Source: Streptomyces puniciscabiei (GTDB taxonomy: Bacteria > Actinomycetota > Actinomycetes > Streptomycetales > Streptomycetaceae). From it: 64,000 nt of DNA. The notes under the pieces are model-generated. The model saw nothing but the letters and a program-made list of their open reading frames with translations. It was not told the DNA's origin and ran no database searches. The stretch is taken from contig NZ_VFNX01000001.1 of NCBI RefSeq assembly GCF_006715785.1, positions 4,010,001 through 4,074,000 on the forward strand, read 5' to 3'. Shown one piece after another: positions 1 to 10,586 of this stretch. The position numbers and the translations under genes were made by a program. The first letter of the stretch is position 1, and each line of letters starts with the position of its first letter.

Positions 1-2411
<2,411 letters not shown>

Positions 2412-2494
2412 CAGTTGCTCGCGTCCACTGTGTTGGTTCTGAAACCACGAACAGCCCCGCCGTTATGGCGGTGCGGCGTTCACAGTTTCATAGT

Positions 2495-2613
2495 GTTTCG
2501 GTGGTCATAGCGTGAGGGAAACGCCCGGTTACATTCCGAACCCGGAAGCTAAGCATCACAGCGCCGATGGTACTGCAGGGGGGACCCTGTGGGAGAGTAG
2601 GACGCCGCCGAAC
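2495..2613 (+). rRNA. 5S ribosomal RNA
   Basis: About 119 bases starting gtttcggtggtcatagcg and containing the conserved block cattccgaacccggaagc and the closing arm ggagagtaggacgccgccg, as in actinobacterial 5S rRNA. It follows the 23S 3' end by about 85 bases, the normal rrn operon spacing. The ends are approximate by one or two bases. Confidence 0.95.
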
Positions 2614-2623
2614 AATTCTTGGG

Positions 2624-2653
2624 AAAGGCCCACGCCATTTGGCGTGGGCCTTT
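2624..2653. terminator. rrn operon terminator, probably bidirectional
   Basis: A perfect 13-bp stem (aaaggcccacgcc / ggcgtgggccttt) with a 4-base loop and T-rich flanks, starting about 10 bases after 5S. Because the DUF58 gene runs in from the other strand and stops at 2703, the hairpin can end both convergent transcripts. Confidence 0.9.
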
Positions 2654-2702
2654 CTGCGTTTCAGGACCCGCAATACCCGAAGGGCGGCGGGGCCAGGACC
2701 GA

Positions 2703-4013
2703 TCAGAGGCGGCCCGCCGCCTTCAGAGCCAGATACGCGTCCGCCAACGCCGGTGCCAGATTCTCAGGTGTCGCGTCCACAACGGTCACGCCATGCCGTC
2801 GTAGCTGTTCGGCTGTGCGCTGACGCTCGCTCTGTGCCTGAGCCGCCGCCGCTGCCTCGTACACCGCCTCTGCACTGCCTCGGGACTCCGCCATGCGTGC
2901 GATGTGCGGGTCGGCCACTGAGGCGACGAGAAGGGTGTGCCGCTGAGTGAGCTGCGGAAGCACCGGGAGCAGACCTTGCTCCACAGGGGCCGCGTCGAGC
3001 GTCGTGAGCAGGACGATCAGAGATCGGCGCGGCGCCGTACGCAGAGCTGCCGCGGTGAGACCCCGGGCGTCCGTCTCGACGAGTTCCGGTTCCAGCGTGG
3101 CCATCGCGTTCACCAGGCCCGGCAGTACATCTCCTGCCGAGCGGCCTTGGACGAGGGCGCGGACCCGGCGGTCGTACGCCAGGAGCGCCACGCGGTCGCC
3201 GGCTCGGGAGGCCAGGGCTGCGAGGAGGAGCGCGGCGTCCATGGAGGCGTCGAGGCGCGGCGCGTCGCCCACGCGGCCGGCCGAGGTGCGGCCCGTGTCC
3301 AGGACGAGCAGGATGTGGCGGTCGCGTTCCGGCCGCCAGGTGCGGACGGCGACGGTGGACTGGCGGGCGGTGGCTCGCCAGTCGATGGAGCGGGTGTCGT
3401 CTCCGGGGACGTACTCCCGCAGGCTGTCGAACTCGGTTCCCTCCCCGCGGGTCAGCACGCTGGTGCGGCCGTCGAGTTCACGCAATCGGGCGAGTTTCGA
3501 CGGGAGATGCTTTCGGCTGGTGAAGGGGGGCAGAACTCGTACGGACCAGGGCAGCCTGTGGGCGCCTTGGCGGGAGAACAGTCCGAGGGGGCCGTAGGAG
3601 CGGATCGTCACGCGGTCGGCCTGGCGGTCGCCCCGGCGGGTGGGGCGCAGCCTGGTCGTCACGCGTCGGCGCTCACCCGGAGGCACGGTCAGACGGTGCC
3701 GGGAGGCCTCGACCTCGGTGTCCGGTTGCCAGCTGCTGGGCGGCCAGGCGTCCCGCAGCTGTGCCCGCAGGGGGCGGCGGGACGGGTTGGCGATCGTGAG
3801 CGTGACGTCGGCGGTCTCGCCGAGACGGGTGGAGGTGTCGCCGGACCGGGACAGGACGAGCCGTCGTACGGGGGCAGCCAGCGCGTAGTCGCAGGCGCAG
3901 GCGAGGGCCAGCGGGCCGTTGACCGCGAGGATGCCCGTCCAGCCGGGTTCCAGGATGCCGACGGGGATCGAGCCGAGTGCCGCGAGGAGGGCGGCGCGTC
4001 CGGTGAGTGCCAT
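2703..4013 (-). CDS. DUF58 domain-containing membrane protein
   Basis: A 436-residue protein starting MALTGRAALLAALGSIPVG. Two hydrophobic segments near the N-terminus precede a beta-rich middle part and the DUF58 signature around VPGDDTRSIDWRATARQ, followed by a von Willebrand A-like fold (ILLVLDTGRTSAG). DUF58 proteins are typically encoded beside MoxR AAA ATPases and are thought to be chaperone partners or envelope-linked adaptors; the exact substrate is unknown. The ATG overlaps the TGA of the upstream MoxR gene (TGATG), implying translational coupling. An upstream in-frame extension is rejected because it would lie inside the MoxR gene. Last gene of a five-gene operon, convergent with the rRNA operon. 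Confidence 0.9.
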   Translation of the reverse strand: MALTGRAALLAALGSIPVGILEPGWTGILAVNGPLALACACDYALAAPVRRLVLSRSGDTSTRLGETADVTLTIANPSRRPLRAQLRDAWPPSSWQPDTEVEASRHRLTVPPGERRRVTTRLRPTRRGDRQADRVTIRSYGPLGLFSRQGAHRLPWSVRVLPPFTSRKHLPSKLARLRELDGRTSVLTRGEGTEFDSLREYVPGDDTRSIDWRATARQSTVAVRTWRPERDRHILLVLDTGRTSAGRVGDAPRLDASMDAALLLAALASRAGDRVALLAYDRRVRALVQGRSAGDVLPGLVNAMATLEPELVETDARGLTAAALRTAPRRSLIVLLTTLDAAPVEQGLLPVLPQLTQRHTLLVASVADPHIARMAESRGSAEAVYEAAAAAQAQSERQRTAEQLRRHGVTVVDATPENLAPALADAYLALKAAGRL

Positions 4014-5005
4014 CAGCGGGGGACCGGGACGTGCGCGAGGATGGCGTTGATGACGGAGTCCGCCGTCACGCCTTCCATCTCGGCTTCGGGGCGCAGCTGG
4101 ACCCGGTGGCGCAGCGTGGGCAGGGCGAGTGCCTTGACGTCGTCGGGGATGACGTAGTCGCGGCCGGTCAGCCAGGCCCACGCGCGGGAGGCGGCCAGCA
4201 GGGCGGTGGCGCCGCGCGGGGAGACGCCGAGGGTGAGGGAGGGCGACTCCCTGGTGGCGCGGCAGATGTCCACGACATACGCGGTGATCTCGGGGGACAC
4301 GGCCGTCTTGGCGACGGCGGCGCGGGCCGCTTCCAGGTCGGCGGGTCCCGCGACGGGGCGTACGCCGGCTGCACGGAGGTCTCGGGGGTTGAAGCCCGAG
4401 GCGTGGCGGGTCAGGACGTCGATCTCGTCCTGCCGCGAGGGCAGAGGGATCGTCAGTTTCAGGAGGAATCGGTCGAGTTGGGCCTCGGGGAGGGGATAGG
4501 TGCCCTCGTACTCGACCGGGTTCTGGGTCGCGGCGACCAGGAACGGCTCGGGGAGCGGACGCGGGGTGCCGTCGACCGTGACCTGGCGCTCCTCCATGGC
4601 TTCGAGGAGGGACGACTGGGTCTTGGGCGGAGTGCGGTTGATCTCGTCCGCGAGCAGGAGGTTGGTGAAGACCGGGCCCTCCTGGAAGGAGAACTCGGCG
4701 GTGCGCGTGTCGTAGACGAGGGAGCCGGTGACGTCGCTCGGCATCAGGTCGGGGGTGAACTGGACACGCTTGGTGTCGAGTTCGAGCGCGGATGCCAGGG
4801 CGCGGACGAGCAACGTTTTGGCGACTCCGGGGACTCCTTCAAGGAGAACGTGTCCGCGGCACAGGAGGGCGACGACGAGGCCGGTCACGGCGGGGTCCTG
4901 GCCGACCACGGCTTTGGCGATCTCGGCGCGCAGGGCTTCCAGGGAGGCTCGGGCGGTGCCCGCGTCCCCGGAGTTCCCGGCGTTGTCAGTGGTCGGGTCC
5001 ATCAT
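4013..5005 (-). CDS. MoxR family AAA+ ATPase
   Basis: A 330-residue protein with a MoxR-type AAA+ core: Walker A GVPGVAKT (residues 57-64), Walker B LLLADEIN (116-123), the sensor stretch ATQNPVEYEGTYPLPEAQLD with its downstream arginine finger region, and a C-terminal lid ending in HVPVPR. MoxR ATPases act as chaperones for assembly of partner proteins that often carry VWA or DUF58 domains, which fits the overlapping DUF58 gene downstream. ATGATG at the start overlaps the stop of the DUF4350 gene, so translation may begin at either ATG. Cytoplasmic; no membrane segment seen. Confidence 0.95.
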   Translation of the reverse strand: MMDPTTDNAGNSGDAGTARASLEALRAEIAKAVVGQDPAVTGLVVALLCRGHVLLEGVPGVAKTLLVRALASALELDTKRVQFTPDLMPSDVTGSLVYDTRTAEFSFQEGPVFTNLLLADEINRTPPKTQSSLLEAMEERQVTVDGTPRPLPEPFLVAATQNPVEYEGTYPLPEAQLDRFLLKLTIPLPSRQDEIDVLTRHASGFNPRDLRAAGVRPVAGPADLEAARAAVAKTAVSPEITAYVVDICRATRESPSLTLGVSPRGATALLAASRAWAWLTGRDYVIPDDVKALALPTLRHRVQLRPEAEMEGVTADSVINAILAHVPVPR

Positions 5006-6198
5006 GAACGGCGTACCTCTCTTTCGAGGGCGTCGAGTTGGTCGGTCAGTGCGATGAGGGCCGCGTCGTCGCCGGGCGGCGGTCCGAAGAGGAGGGAATC
5101 CAGGCCCGGTTGGTTGCCGGTGAGGTGGGCGGCCAGGGCGGGGAGCAGGGCCTCGGGCGTGTGCGCCTGGGTGACGGGGATGCCGACGAGGGGGGCGAGC
5201 CGGATGCGGGTGGTGGAGCGAAGAGCGGTGGCCGCGCGGTCGCGGGCGTCGGCCTTGCGGTAGAGGCGGGCGCGGCCTTCGGCGGTCTCGGAGGCGCGGA
5301 TCGCGACAGGGAGTTTCTCGGGCACGAGGGGGCCGAAGCGGCGTGCCCGCCAGAAGGCGGCGAGGACCGCTGCGATGAAGAGCTGCAGGGTGCCCCAGAG
5401 CCAGCCCGAGGGGAGCAGTTCGAGGAAGCCCTTCCGGTCGCCGCTGCCGGTGGCCGAGACGTCGGAGAGTGAGGGGAGGTACCAGACCAGATGGGGGCGG
5501 GAGCCGAGGAGTTGAAGGGCGAGCGAGGCGTTGCCCTGCTTGTCGAGGCGGTCGTTGTAGAGGATGTCGGGCGCGCCGAGCACGACGGTGTCGCCGCTCC
5601 CCGATGCCTCGGGGATGCGCAGCACGGTGGCGAGACGCGCGCTTGGGTAACAGCGGTCCGCGCCGGGGCGGGTGGTGGTGTAGCGAATGCCGCCGGTGTC
5701 GGCGCTGCCGGCTCGCCGGGCCTCGGGCAGGGCGCAGTCGGGGGCGAGCGTGGTGGCGCTGCTGGTGGCGGGGTCCGCGGTGACTCCGGGGGCGAGTCCT
5801 TCGACGGAGGAACTGCCGGCCGCGACCAGGACGGTGCGGCCGCCGGAGGCCACGGTGGCCGCGCGGAGCTGGGCCTGTTGACCGCTCGTCAGCAGGTCCG
5901 GTACGGCGACCAGGAGGGTGGTGTCGGCCCCGGCGGCGTTCCGTGCGTCCCTGAGCGTGGTGACCACGCGCGTGGAGACGCCCCGGTCGGCGAGGAGTTG
6001 AGCGACGGCACGGCTGCCGTAGGGGTCGGCGGAGCGCGGATCCAGTTCGCCGTGCCGGTCGGTGGAGCGTACGGCGGCCATGGCGACGGCCGCCACCAGG
6101 ATGAGCACGGCGGCGAGGGCGAGGCCTCGCGCGCGGGTCCACACCTGGCGGACGGTGGGCGCGGTGGAGGTCGTCGGCAGCGTGGCCCCGGCGGTCAC
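5002..6198 (-). CDS. DUF4350 domain-containing membrane protein
   Basis: A 398-residue protein with one transmembrane segment at about residues 25-43, a long extracytoplasmic region beginning RSTDRHGELDPRSADPYGSRAV, a second membrane segment near 265-280 and a cytoplasmic tail. The DUF4350 family is recognised by the region following TM1, where the signature resembles a Rossmann-like GATase fold (AVAQLLADRGV, TLLVAVPDLL). It overlaps the DUF4129 gene upstream by 4 bases and the MoxR gene downstream, so all are co-translated. No catalytic function is known; its place between DUF4129 and MoxR is typical of Actinobacteria. Confidence 0.88.
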   Translation of the reverse strand: MTAGATLPTTSTAPTVRQVWTRARGLALAAVLILVAAVAMAAVRSTDRHGELDPRSADPYGSRAVAQLLADRGVSTRVVTTLRDARNAAGADTTLLVAVPDLLTSGQQAQLRAATVASGGRTVLVAAGSSSVEGLAPGVTADPATSSATTLAPDCALPEARRAGSADTGGIRYTTTRPGADRCYPSARLATVLRIPEASGSGDTVVLGAPDILYNDRLDKQGNASLALQLLGSRPHLVWYLPSLSDVSATGSGDRKGFLELLPSGWLWGTLQLFIAAVLAAFWRARRFGPLVPEKLPVAIRASETAEGRARLYRKADARDRAATALRSTTRIRLAPLVGIPVTQAHTPEALLPALAAHLTGNQPGLDSLLFGPPPGDDAALIALTDQLDALEREVRRS

Positions 6199-6977
6199 TC
6201 GGTGGCCCCCTGGCGGGTGGTGTGGGCCGTGCTGGTGGTGCTGTGGCTGAGGGCAGGCCTGGCGTGTTCCAGGTCGCGGTCGAGTTCGGCGATACGGTGG
6301 TACGACTGCTCGCCCGCCCTGCGCCCGCCATATGTCACGTCATCGAATTCACGAGCCGCGGACCGCAGTCGTTCGGTGTGTGCGGGCAGGGTCCGGCCGG
6401 CCTCGGCGGCCGCTTCGTCGGCGGTGCGGCCCGGGCGGACATCGAGCAGGGTGCGCTCCTCCAGGGAGCGGACGATGGCCCGCATCCGTTCCTGGACGGC
6501 CTGGTTCCAGTGGCCCTGGGCCGCGTGTGCCTCTGCGGCCGCGCGGTGTTCGGCGGCGCTGCGGGGTCGGTCGTCGAACAGGGTGGCGGCGGTGGAGGAG
6601 GGTTGCCGGTGCGGGGTGCCAAGGCGCCACCACAGGGCGGCCAGGACGGCGACGACGAACAGGACCACGACGACCAGGCCGGTCGTGCCGCCGGGTGTGG
6701 CCGACGCAGCCGAGTTGAGTACCCGGTCGAGCCAGTCCCAGAAGGCGTTCAGTGCGCGCTGGAAGAGTCCAGGGTCGTTCTCGTGGTACATCCGCTTGGA
6801 CAGCTCGCGGCGAGCCGCCTCCCGCGCGGGATCGCGCGGGGTGGTGACGGGCGGCCCGTCTCCCGAGCCGCCTGCCGCGCGGACGGCCGTGTCCGCCGCG
6901 CGCAGCAGGCCTCGTACGACCGTGCCGCCGGCGCCGGACGGGACCGCCGCCGTGAGTACTCCCCCCGTGGGACTCAC
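6195..6977 (-). CDS. DUF4129 domain-containing membrane protein
   Basis: About 260 residues if translation starts at the GTG at 6975-6977 (VSPTGGVLTAAVPSG). This GTG has a good GGGAGC ribosome site seven bases upstream and sits 4 bases after the stop of the preceding gene. A longer ATG frame from 7025 would overlap that gene by 44 bases and is less likely. One transmembrane helix (GLVVVVLFVVAVLAALWW) is followed by the DUF4129 region rich in Arg, Ala and Glu (RTADEAAAEAGRTLP), which is related to C-terminal parts of transglutaminase-like proteins. The role is unknown; likely membrane anchored with the C-terminal domain inside the cell. Confidence 0.85.
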   Translation of the reverse strand: MSPTGGVLTAAVPSGAGGTVVRGLLRAADTAVRAAGGSGDGPPVTTPRDPAREAARRELSKRMYHENDPGLFQRALNAFWDWLDRVLNSAASATPGGTTGLVVVVLFVVAVLAALWWRLGTPHRQPSSTAATLFDDRPRSAAEHRAAAEAHAAQGHWNQAVQERMRAIVRSLEERTLLDVRPGRTADEAAAEAGRTLPAHTERLRSAAREFDDVTYGGRRAGEQSYHRIAELDRDLEHARPALSHSTTSTAHTTRQGATE

Positions 6978-6981
6978 CGCA

Positions 6982-8346
6982 TCAGCTCCCCGGGACGGGA
7001 CCGGGGCCGCCGGTGCCCTGCACACCGGCGGCGCGGGCCAGCTCGAGGTCGAGGGCCTCGCGGCGGATGCGCTGGTCGATGTAGAGGAGCACGGTGACGC
7101 CCGCGCTGATCGGCAGGGTGAGCGTGGTGCCGATCAGGGCGCCGATGCCCCGGATGATCAGGGCGGTCCAGCCGATGTGTCCACCGCTGGTGCCGAGCAC
7201 CTCGCCCGTGCTGTCGCCGCTGACGGCGGCCCCGATGAGGGCGAAGGGGACGGAGATGACCGAGGCGACGATGACAGTGATGATCATCGTGAGCAGCACG
7301 ATGCCGAAGGTGCGCCACCAGGAGCCGCGGACGAGCTTCGCGGAGCGCTTCAGGGACTTCACGATGCCCTGCCGCTCCAGCATCAGGGCGGGCGCTGCCA
7401 GGTAGAAGCGGATCCCCAGCCACAGCGCGACGACGGAGGCCGCGAGGAAGCCCAGGACGAGCAGGGCCGCTCCGCCGACGGTGCTGCCGGAGAGCACGAG
7501 GAGGATGCCGGGCAGTCCACCGACGAGCGCGACCCCGGCGAAGATCAGGCCCAGCAGGATGAGCAGCCCGAAGAGCTTCAGGATCTGCGGGCGGGATTCG
7601 CGCCAGGCCTCGCCGACGGTGACCGACCTGCCGAGGACGGCCCGGCTGGTGATGGTCGTGAGCAGGGCGGTCAAAAGGATGATGGCGACCGTGCGGATCA
7701 CCGAGACGATGCCGGTGCCGATCATGGTCTCGCGCAGGGCGTGGAGCGCTTCGTCGGGGCTGGCGCTGTTCGGGTCGTTGATCGTCGTCTGGACGGTGGT
7801 GTCGTTCAGGACGAAGCCCTGCAGCAGCACCATGCTGGTGTTCAGGAGCAGGGAGACCGCCAGCGAGATGCCGAGCACCGTGCGCCAGTGGGTGCGCATG
7901 GTGGAGACGGCGCCGTCGAGGATCTCGCCGACGCCGAGCGGGCGCAGCGGGATGACGCCGGGCTTGGCTGCGGGCGGGGGGCCACCCCAGCCGCCGCCCC
8001 AGGCTCCGTGGCCGCCGGGGGCGCCGTAACCGCCGTAGCCGGCGGGAGGGGCTCCGTGCCCGCCTCCGTAGCCGCCGGGCGGTTGTCCGGTCCAGCCCGG
8101 GCCGGGCGGCGGGGGAGGCGGGGTCTGCTGGGGGCTGGGGGCACCGGTGGGCGCGGACCACTGGCCGGGTGGCGGCTGCTCCTTGGACCACTTCACGCCT
8201 GGGCCCTGCGGCTGGGCACCCGGCTGCGGTGCGGGCGGGGTGTCGCCGGGGCGGTCGCCAGGCTCGGCGGGACCGGACGCGCCGGGTTCCCGCCCCTCGT
8301 TCGACGGGGCGGTTCCGGGCGAGGCCCAGCCCGGAGTGTCTGTCAT
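6982..8346 (-). CDS. membrane protein with proline/glycine-rich N-terminus (GPDPase-membrane-domain-like)
   Basis: 454 residues starting MTDTPGWASPGTAP, with AAGGAGC upstream of the ATG. The first 150 or so residues are low-complexity Pro/Gly/Gln and probably disordered in the cytoplasm. From PLRPLGVGEILDGAVSTMR onward there are six or more hydrophobic helices, with the DUF-type signature EILDGAV seen in proteins annotated as glycerophosphodiester phosphodiesterase membrane domain. No catalytic phosphodiesterase part is present. It is the first gene of the minus-strand operon that ends with DUF58 and is divergent from mtnA, with about 140 bases between them for promoters. Confidence 0.85.
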   Translation of the reverse strand: MTDTPGWASPGTAPSNEGREPGASGPAEPGDRPGDTPPAPQPGAQPQGPGVKWSKEQPPPGQWSAPTGAPSPQQTPPPPPPGPGWTGQPPGGYGGGHGAPPAGYGGYGAPGGHGAWGGGWGGPPPAAKPGVIPLRPLGVGEILDGAVSTMRTHWRTVLGISLAVSLLLNTSMVLLQGFVLNDTTVQTTINDPNSASPDEALHALRETMIGTGIVSVIRTVAIILLTALLTTITSRAVLGRSVTVGEAWRESRPQILKLFGLLILLGLIFAGVALVGGLPGILLVLSGSTVGGAALLVLGFLAASVVALWLGIRFYLAAPALMLERQGIVKSLKRSAKLVRGSWWRTFGIVLLTMIITVIVASVISVPFALIGAAVSGDSTGEVLGTSGGHIGWTALIIRGIGALIGTTLTLPISAGVTVLLYIDQRIRREALDLELARAAGVQGTGGPGPVPGS

Positions 8347-8486
8347 CGAAGCTCCTTCTCGGTGCCCGTCCGCGGTCGCGGCGGCAGGTTGGCAGCCATC
8401 GTGCCATGGGGTGGTCATCAAGGGACCGGCCGCGGTAGGTGCTGGATGCCTTCAATTGTTCGCCGGATCCGGGGCAGACTGACCGC

Positions 8487-9629
8487 ATGGCTGATCAGCA
8501 GGCGCGAACCGATGGGGACAAGCGGTCGACCGAGATACCTGCGATCCGATGGGAGGAACCGCCCGAAGGCCCTGTGCTGGTGCTTCTCGATCAGACACGG
8601 CTGCCGGCCGAGGAGGTCGAGCTGGTGTGCACCGACGCGCCGGCGCTGGTGGAGGCGATCCGGTCGCTCGCCGTGCGTGGGGCGCCGCTGCTCGGGATCG
8701 CGGGGGCGTACGGTGTCGCGCTCGCCGCCGCGCGTGGCTACGACGTGGCCGACGCGGCGCGGGCTCTCGAAGGGGCCCGGCCCACGGCGGTGAACCTGTC
8801 CGTCGGCGTGCGCCGGGCCGAGGCCGCGTATCAGGCCGTGCTGGCGACGAGCGGCGATCCCACCGAGGCGGCGACGGCGGCGCTGGCCGCGGCGCGGGCG
8901 CTGCACCGGGAGGACGCCGAGGCCAGTGCCCTGATGGCGGCCCACGGACTGGCGCTGCTGGACGAGCTGTTGCCCGGCGGCGGACACCGGATCCTCACCC
9001 ACTGCAACAGCGGTTCGCTGGTGTCGGGTGGTGAGGGCACGGCCTTCGCGGTGGCGCTCGCGGCACACCGTCAGGGGCGGCTGCGGCGGCTGTGGGTGGA
9101 CGAGACCCGCCCGTTGCTGCAAGGTGCTCGCCTCACGGCGTACGAAGCGGCCCGCACCGGCATGGCGTACACCTTGCTCACCGACAACGCGGCGGGTTCG
9201 CTGCTCGCGGCCGGTGAGGTGGACGCGGTGCTGATCGGGGCGGACCGGATCGCGGCCGACGGCTCGGTGGCGAACAAGGTGGGGAGCTACCCGCTCGCCG
9301 TGCTCGCGCGGTACCACCATGTGCCTTTCATCGTGGTGGCGCCGGTGACCACGGTCGATCCGGACACTCCGGACGGGGCGTCCATCGAGGTCGAGCAGCG
9401 ACCCGGCTTCGAGGTGACCGAGGTCGCCGTACCGCATGTGCCGGTGACGGGAGCGGGAGGAGGTGTTCCGGTGGCGCCCCTGGGGACCCAGGCGTACAAC
9501 CCGGCGTTCGACGTGACGCCGCCCGAGCTGGTGACGGCCATCGTCACCGAGGAGGGGATCGTCTCCCCCGTGACAGCCCAGGCTCTTGCGGAGCTGTGCG
9601 CCGGCTCACGCCAGGTGACGACCGGCTGA
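8487..9629 (+). CDS. mtnA: S-methyl-5-thioribose-1-phosphate isomerase
   Basis: A 380-residue eIF2B-like sugar-phosphate isomerase of the methionine salvage pathway, converting methylthioribose-1-phosphate to methylthioribulose-1-phosphate. Visible family motifs are AVRGAPLLGIAGAYG near the start of the catalytic domain, THCNSGSL with the catalytic Cys173, and LIGADRIAADGSVANKVG with the catalytic Asp253; the 80-residue spacing of these two matches the family. The ATG at 8487 is chosen because MADQQ fits family starts; no strong ribosome site is visible, so the mRNA may be leaderless or nearly so. No other methionine-salvage gene is nearby. Confidence 0.95.
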   Translation: MADQQARTDGDKRSTEIPAIRWEEPPEGPVLVLLDQTRLPAEEVELVCTDAPALVEAIRSLAVRGAPLLGIAGAYGVALAAARGYDVADAARALEGARPTAVNLSVGVRRAEAAYQAVLATSGDPTEAATAALAAARALHREDAEASALMAAHGLALLDELLPGGGHRILTHCNSGSLVSGGEGTAFAVALAAHRQGRLRRLWVDETRPLLQGARLTAYEAARTGMAYTLLTDNAAGSLLAAGEVDAVLIGADRIAADGSVANKVGSYPLAVLARYHHVPFIVVAPVTTVDPDTPDGASIEVEQRPGFEVTEVAVPHVPVTGAGGGVPVAPLGTQAYNPAFDVTPPELVTAIVTEEGIVSPVTAQALAELCAGSRQVTTG

Positions 9630-9840
9630 TCGGCTTGCGCCGCAAGCTCAGCGCCGCATGGTCACCAGACCCGGATGCACCAACCCGACTCCGGCGATCC
9701 CGAACCGCAGTCGCTGTCCGCTTCCCCTGCCGCATGGCCCGTGTCGTCTGTCACGGGATTGCCGCCGGGGCGCCCGGCAGCCGTCCCTGACATCGGCGTC
9801 GTTGGACGGGGGCAGACAGTGACGCCCTCGTACGACTATC

Positions 9841-9887
9841 GTCACCGGCCAGTGACCTCGCTCACCAGCGCCTCTGTCACTGTTACG
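9841..9887 (+). promoter_or_regulatory. candidate MtrA-binding direct repeats upstream of mtrA
   Basis: Directly visible: gtcacc-N5-gtgacc at 9841-9857, a six-base direct repeat with five-base spacing, followed by gtcact and gttacg back to back at 9876-9887, just before the mtrA start. Actinobacterial MtrA is known to prefer direct repeats of GT(A/T/C)ACC-like hexamers separated by five bases. Autoregulation of mtrA through this site is inferred. The rest of the 9630-9895 interval holds a short hairpin (gcttgcg/cgcaagc, 9633-9647) after mtnA without a T-run and nothing else I recognise. Confidence 0.5.
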
Positions 9888-9895
9888 AGAATGGG

Positions 9896-10585
9896 ATGAT
9901 GTCGTTTATGAAGGGACGAGTCCTTGTCGTCGACGACGACACCGCACTGGCCGAGATGCTCGGCATCGTGCTGCGTGGTGAAGGTTTTGAGCCGTCTTTC
10001 GTAGCCGACGGCGACAAGGCGCTGGCCGCTTTCCGGGAAACCAAACCCGATCTGGTTCTGCTCGACCTGATGCTGCCCGGGCGGGACGGCATCGAGGTGT
10101 GCCGGCTGATCCGGGCGGAGTCCGGCGTGCCGATCGTGATGCTCACGGCGAAGAGCGACACCGTCGACGTGGTCGTGGGCCTGGAGTCGGGCGCCGACGA
10201 CTACATCGTCAAGCCGTTCAAGCCCAAGGAGCTGGTCGCCCGGATCCGGGCGCGGCTGCGGAGGTCGGAGGAGCCGGCGCCGGAGCAGCTGACCATCGGT
10301 GACCTGGTCATCGATGTGGCCGGGCACTCGGTGAAGCGGGACGGGCAGTCCATCGCGCTGACCCCGCTGGAGTTCGACCTGCTGGTCGCGCTCGCCCGCA
10401 AGCCGTGGCAGGTGTTCACCCGTGAGGTGCTGCTCGAGCAGGTGTGGGGCTACCGCCACGCCGCCGACACGCGGCTTGTGAATGTGCACGTCCAGCGGCT
10501 GCGTTCCAAGGTCGAGAAGGACCCGGAGCGGCCCGAGATCGTGGTGACCGTCCGTGGTGTCGGTTACAAGGCCGGACCGAGCTGA
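9896..10585 (+). CDS. mtrA: DNA-binding response regulator MtrA
   Basis: A 229-residue OmpR/PhoB-type regulator. The receiver domain has the acidic pair VVDDD (residues 11-15), the phospho-acceptor Asp57 in LVLLDLMLPG, the conserved Thr/Lys switch (MLTAKSD, YIVKPFKPKE), then a winged-helix domain with TPLEFDLLVALARKP and the recognition region DTRLVNVHVQRLRSKVE. It partners with MtrB encoded directly downstream. MtrA-MtrB controls cell wall metabolism, division and development in actinomycetes. Three in-frame ATGs lie close together (9896, 9899, 9908); the first matches the usual MMSFMKGRV start. Confidence 0.97.
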   Translation: MMSFMKGRVLVVDDDTALAEMLGIVLRGEGFEPSFVADGDKALAAFRETKPDLVLLDLMLPGRDGIEVCRLIRAESGVPIVMLTAKSDTVDVVVGLESGADDYIVKPFKPKELVARIRARLRRSEEPAPEQLTIGDLVIDVAGHSVKRDGQSIALTPLEFDLLVALARKPWQVFTREVLLEQVWGYRHAADTRLVNVHVQRLRSKVEKDPERPEIVVTVRGVGYKAGPS

Positions 10586-10586
10586 C

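Noticed and set aside
4013..6331. A single 772-codon frame joining MoxR with an upstream stretch
   Set aside because: The first 440 codons are an antisense-like Arg/Pro-rich reading of the DUF4350 gene in another frame; the MoxR protein begins at 5005.
5491..8793. Plus-strand open frame of 1100 codons opposite the DUF4350/DUF4129 operon
   Set aside because: Antisense shadow of a conserved operon, no family-like sequence.
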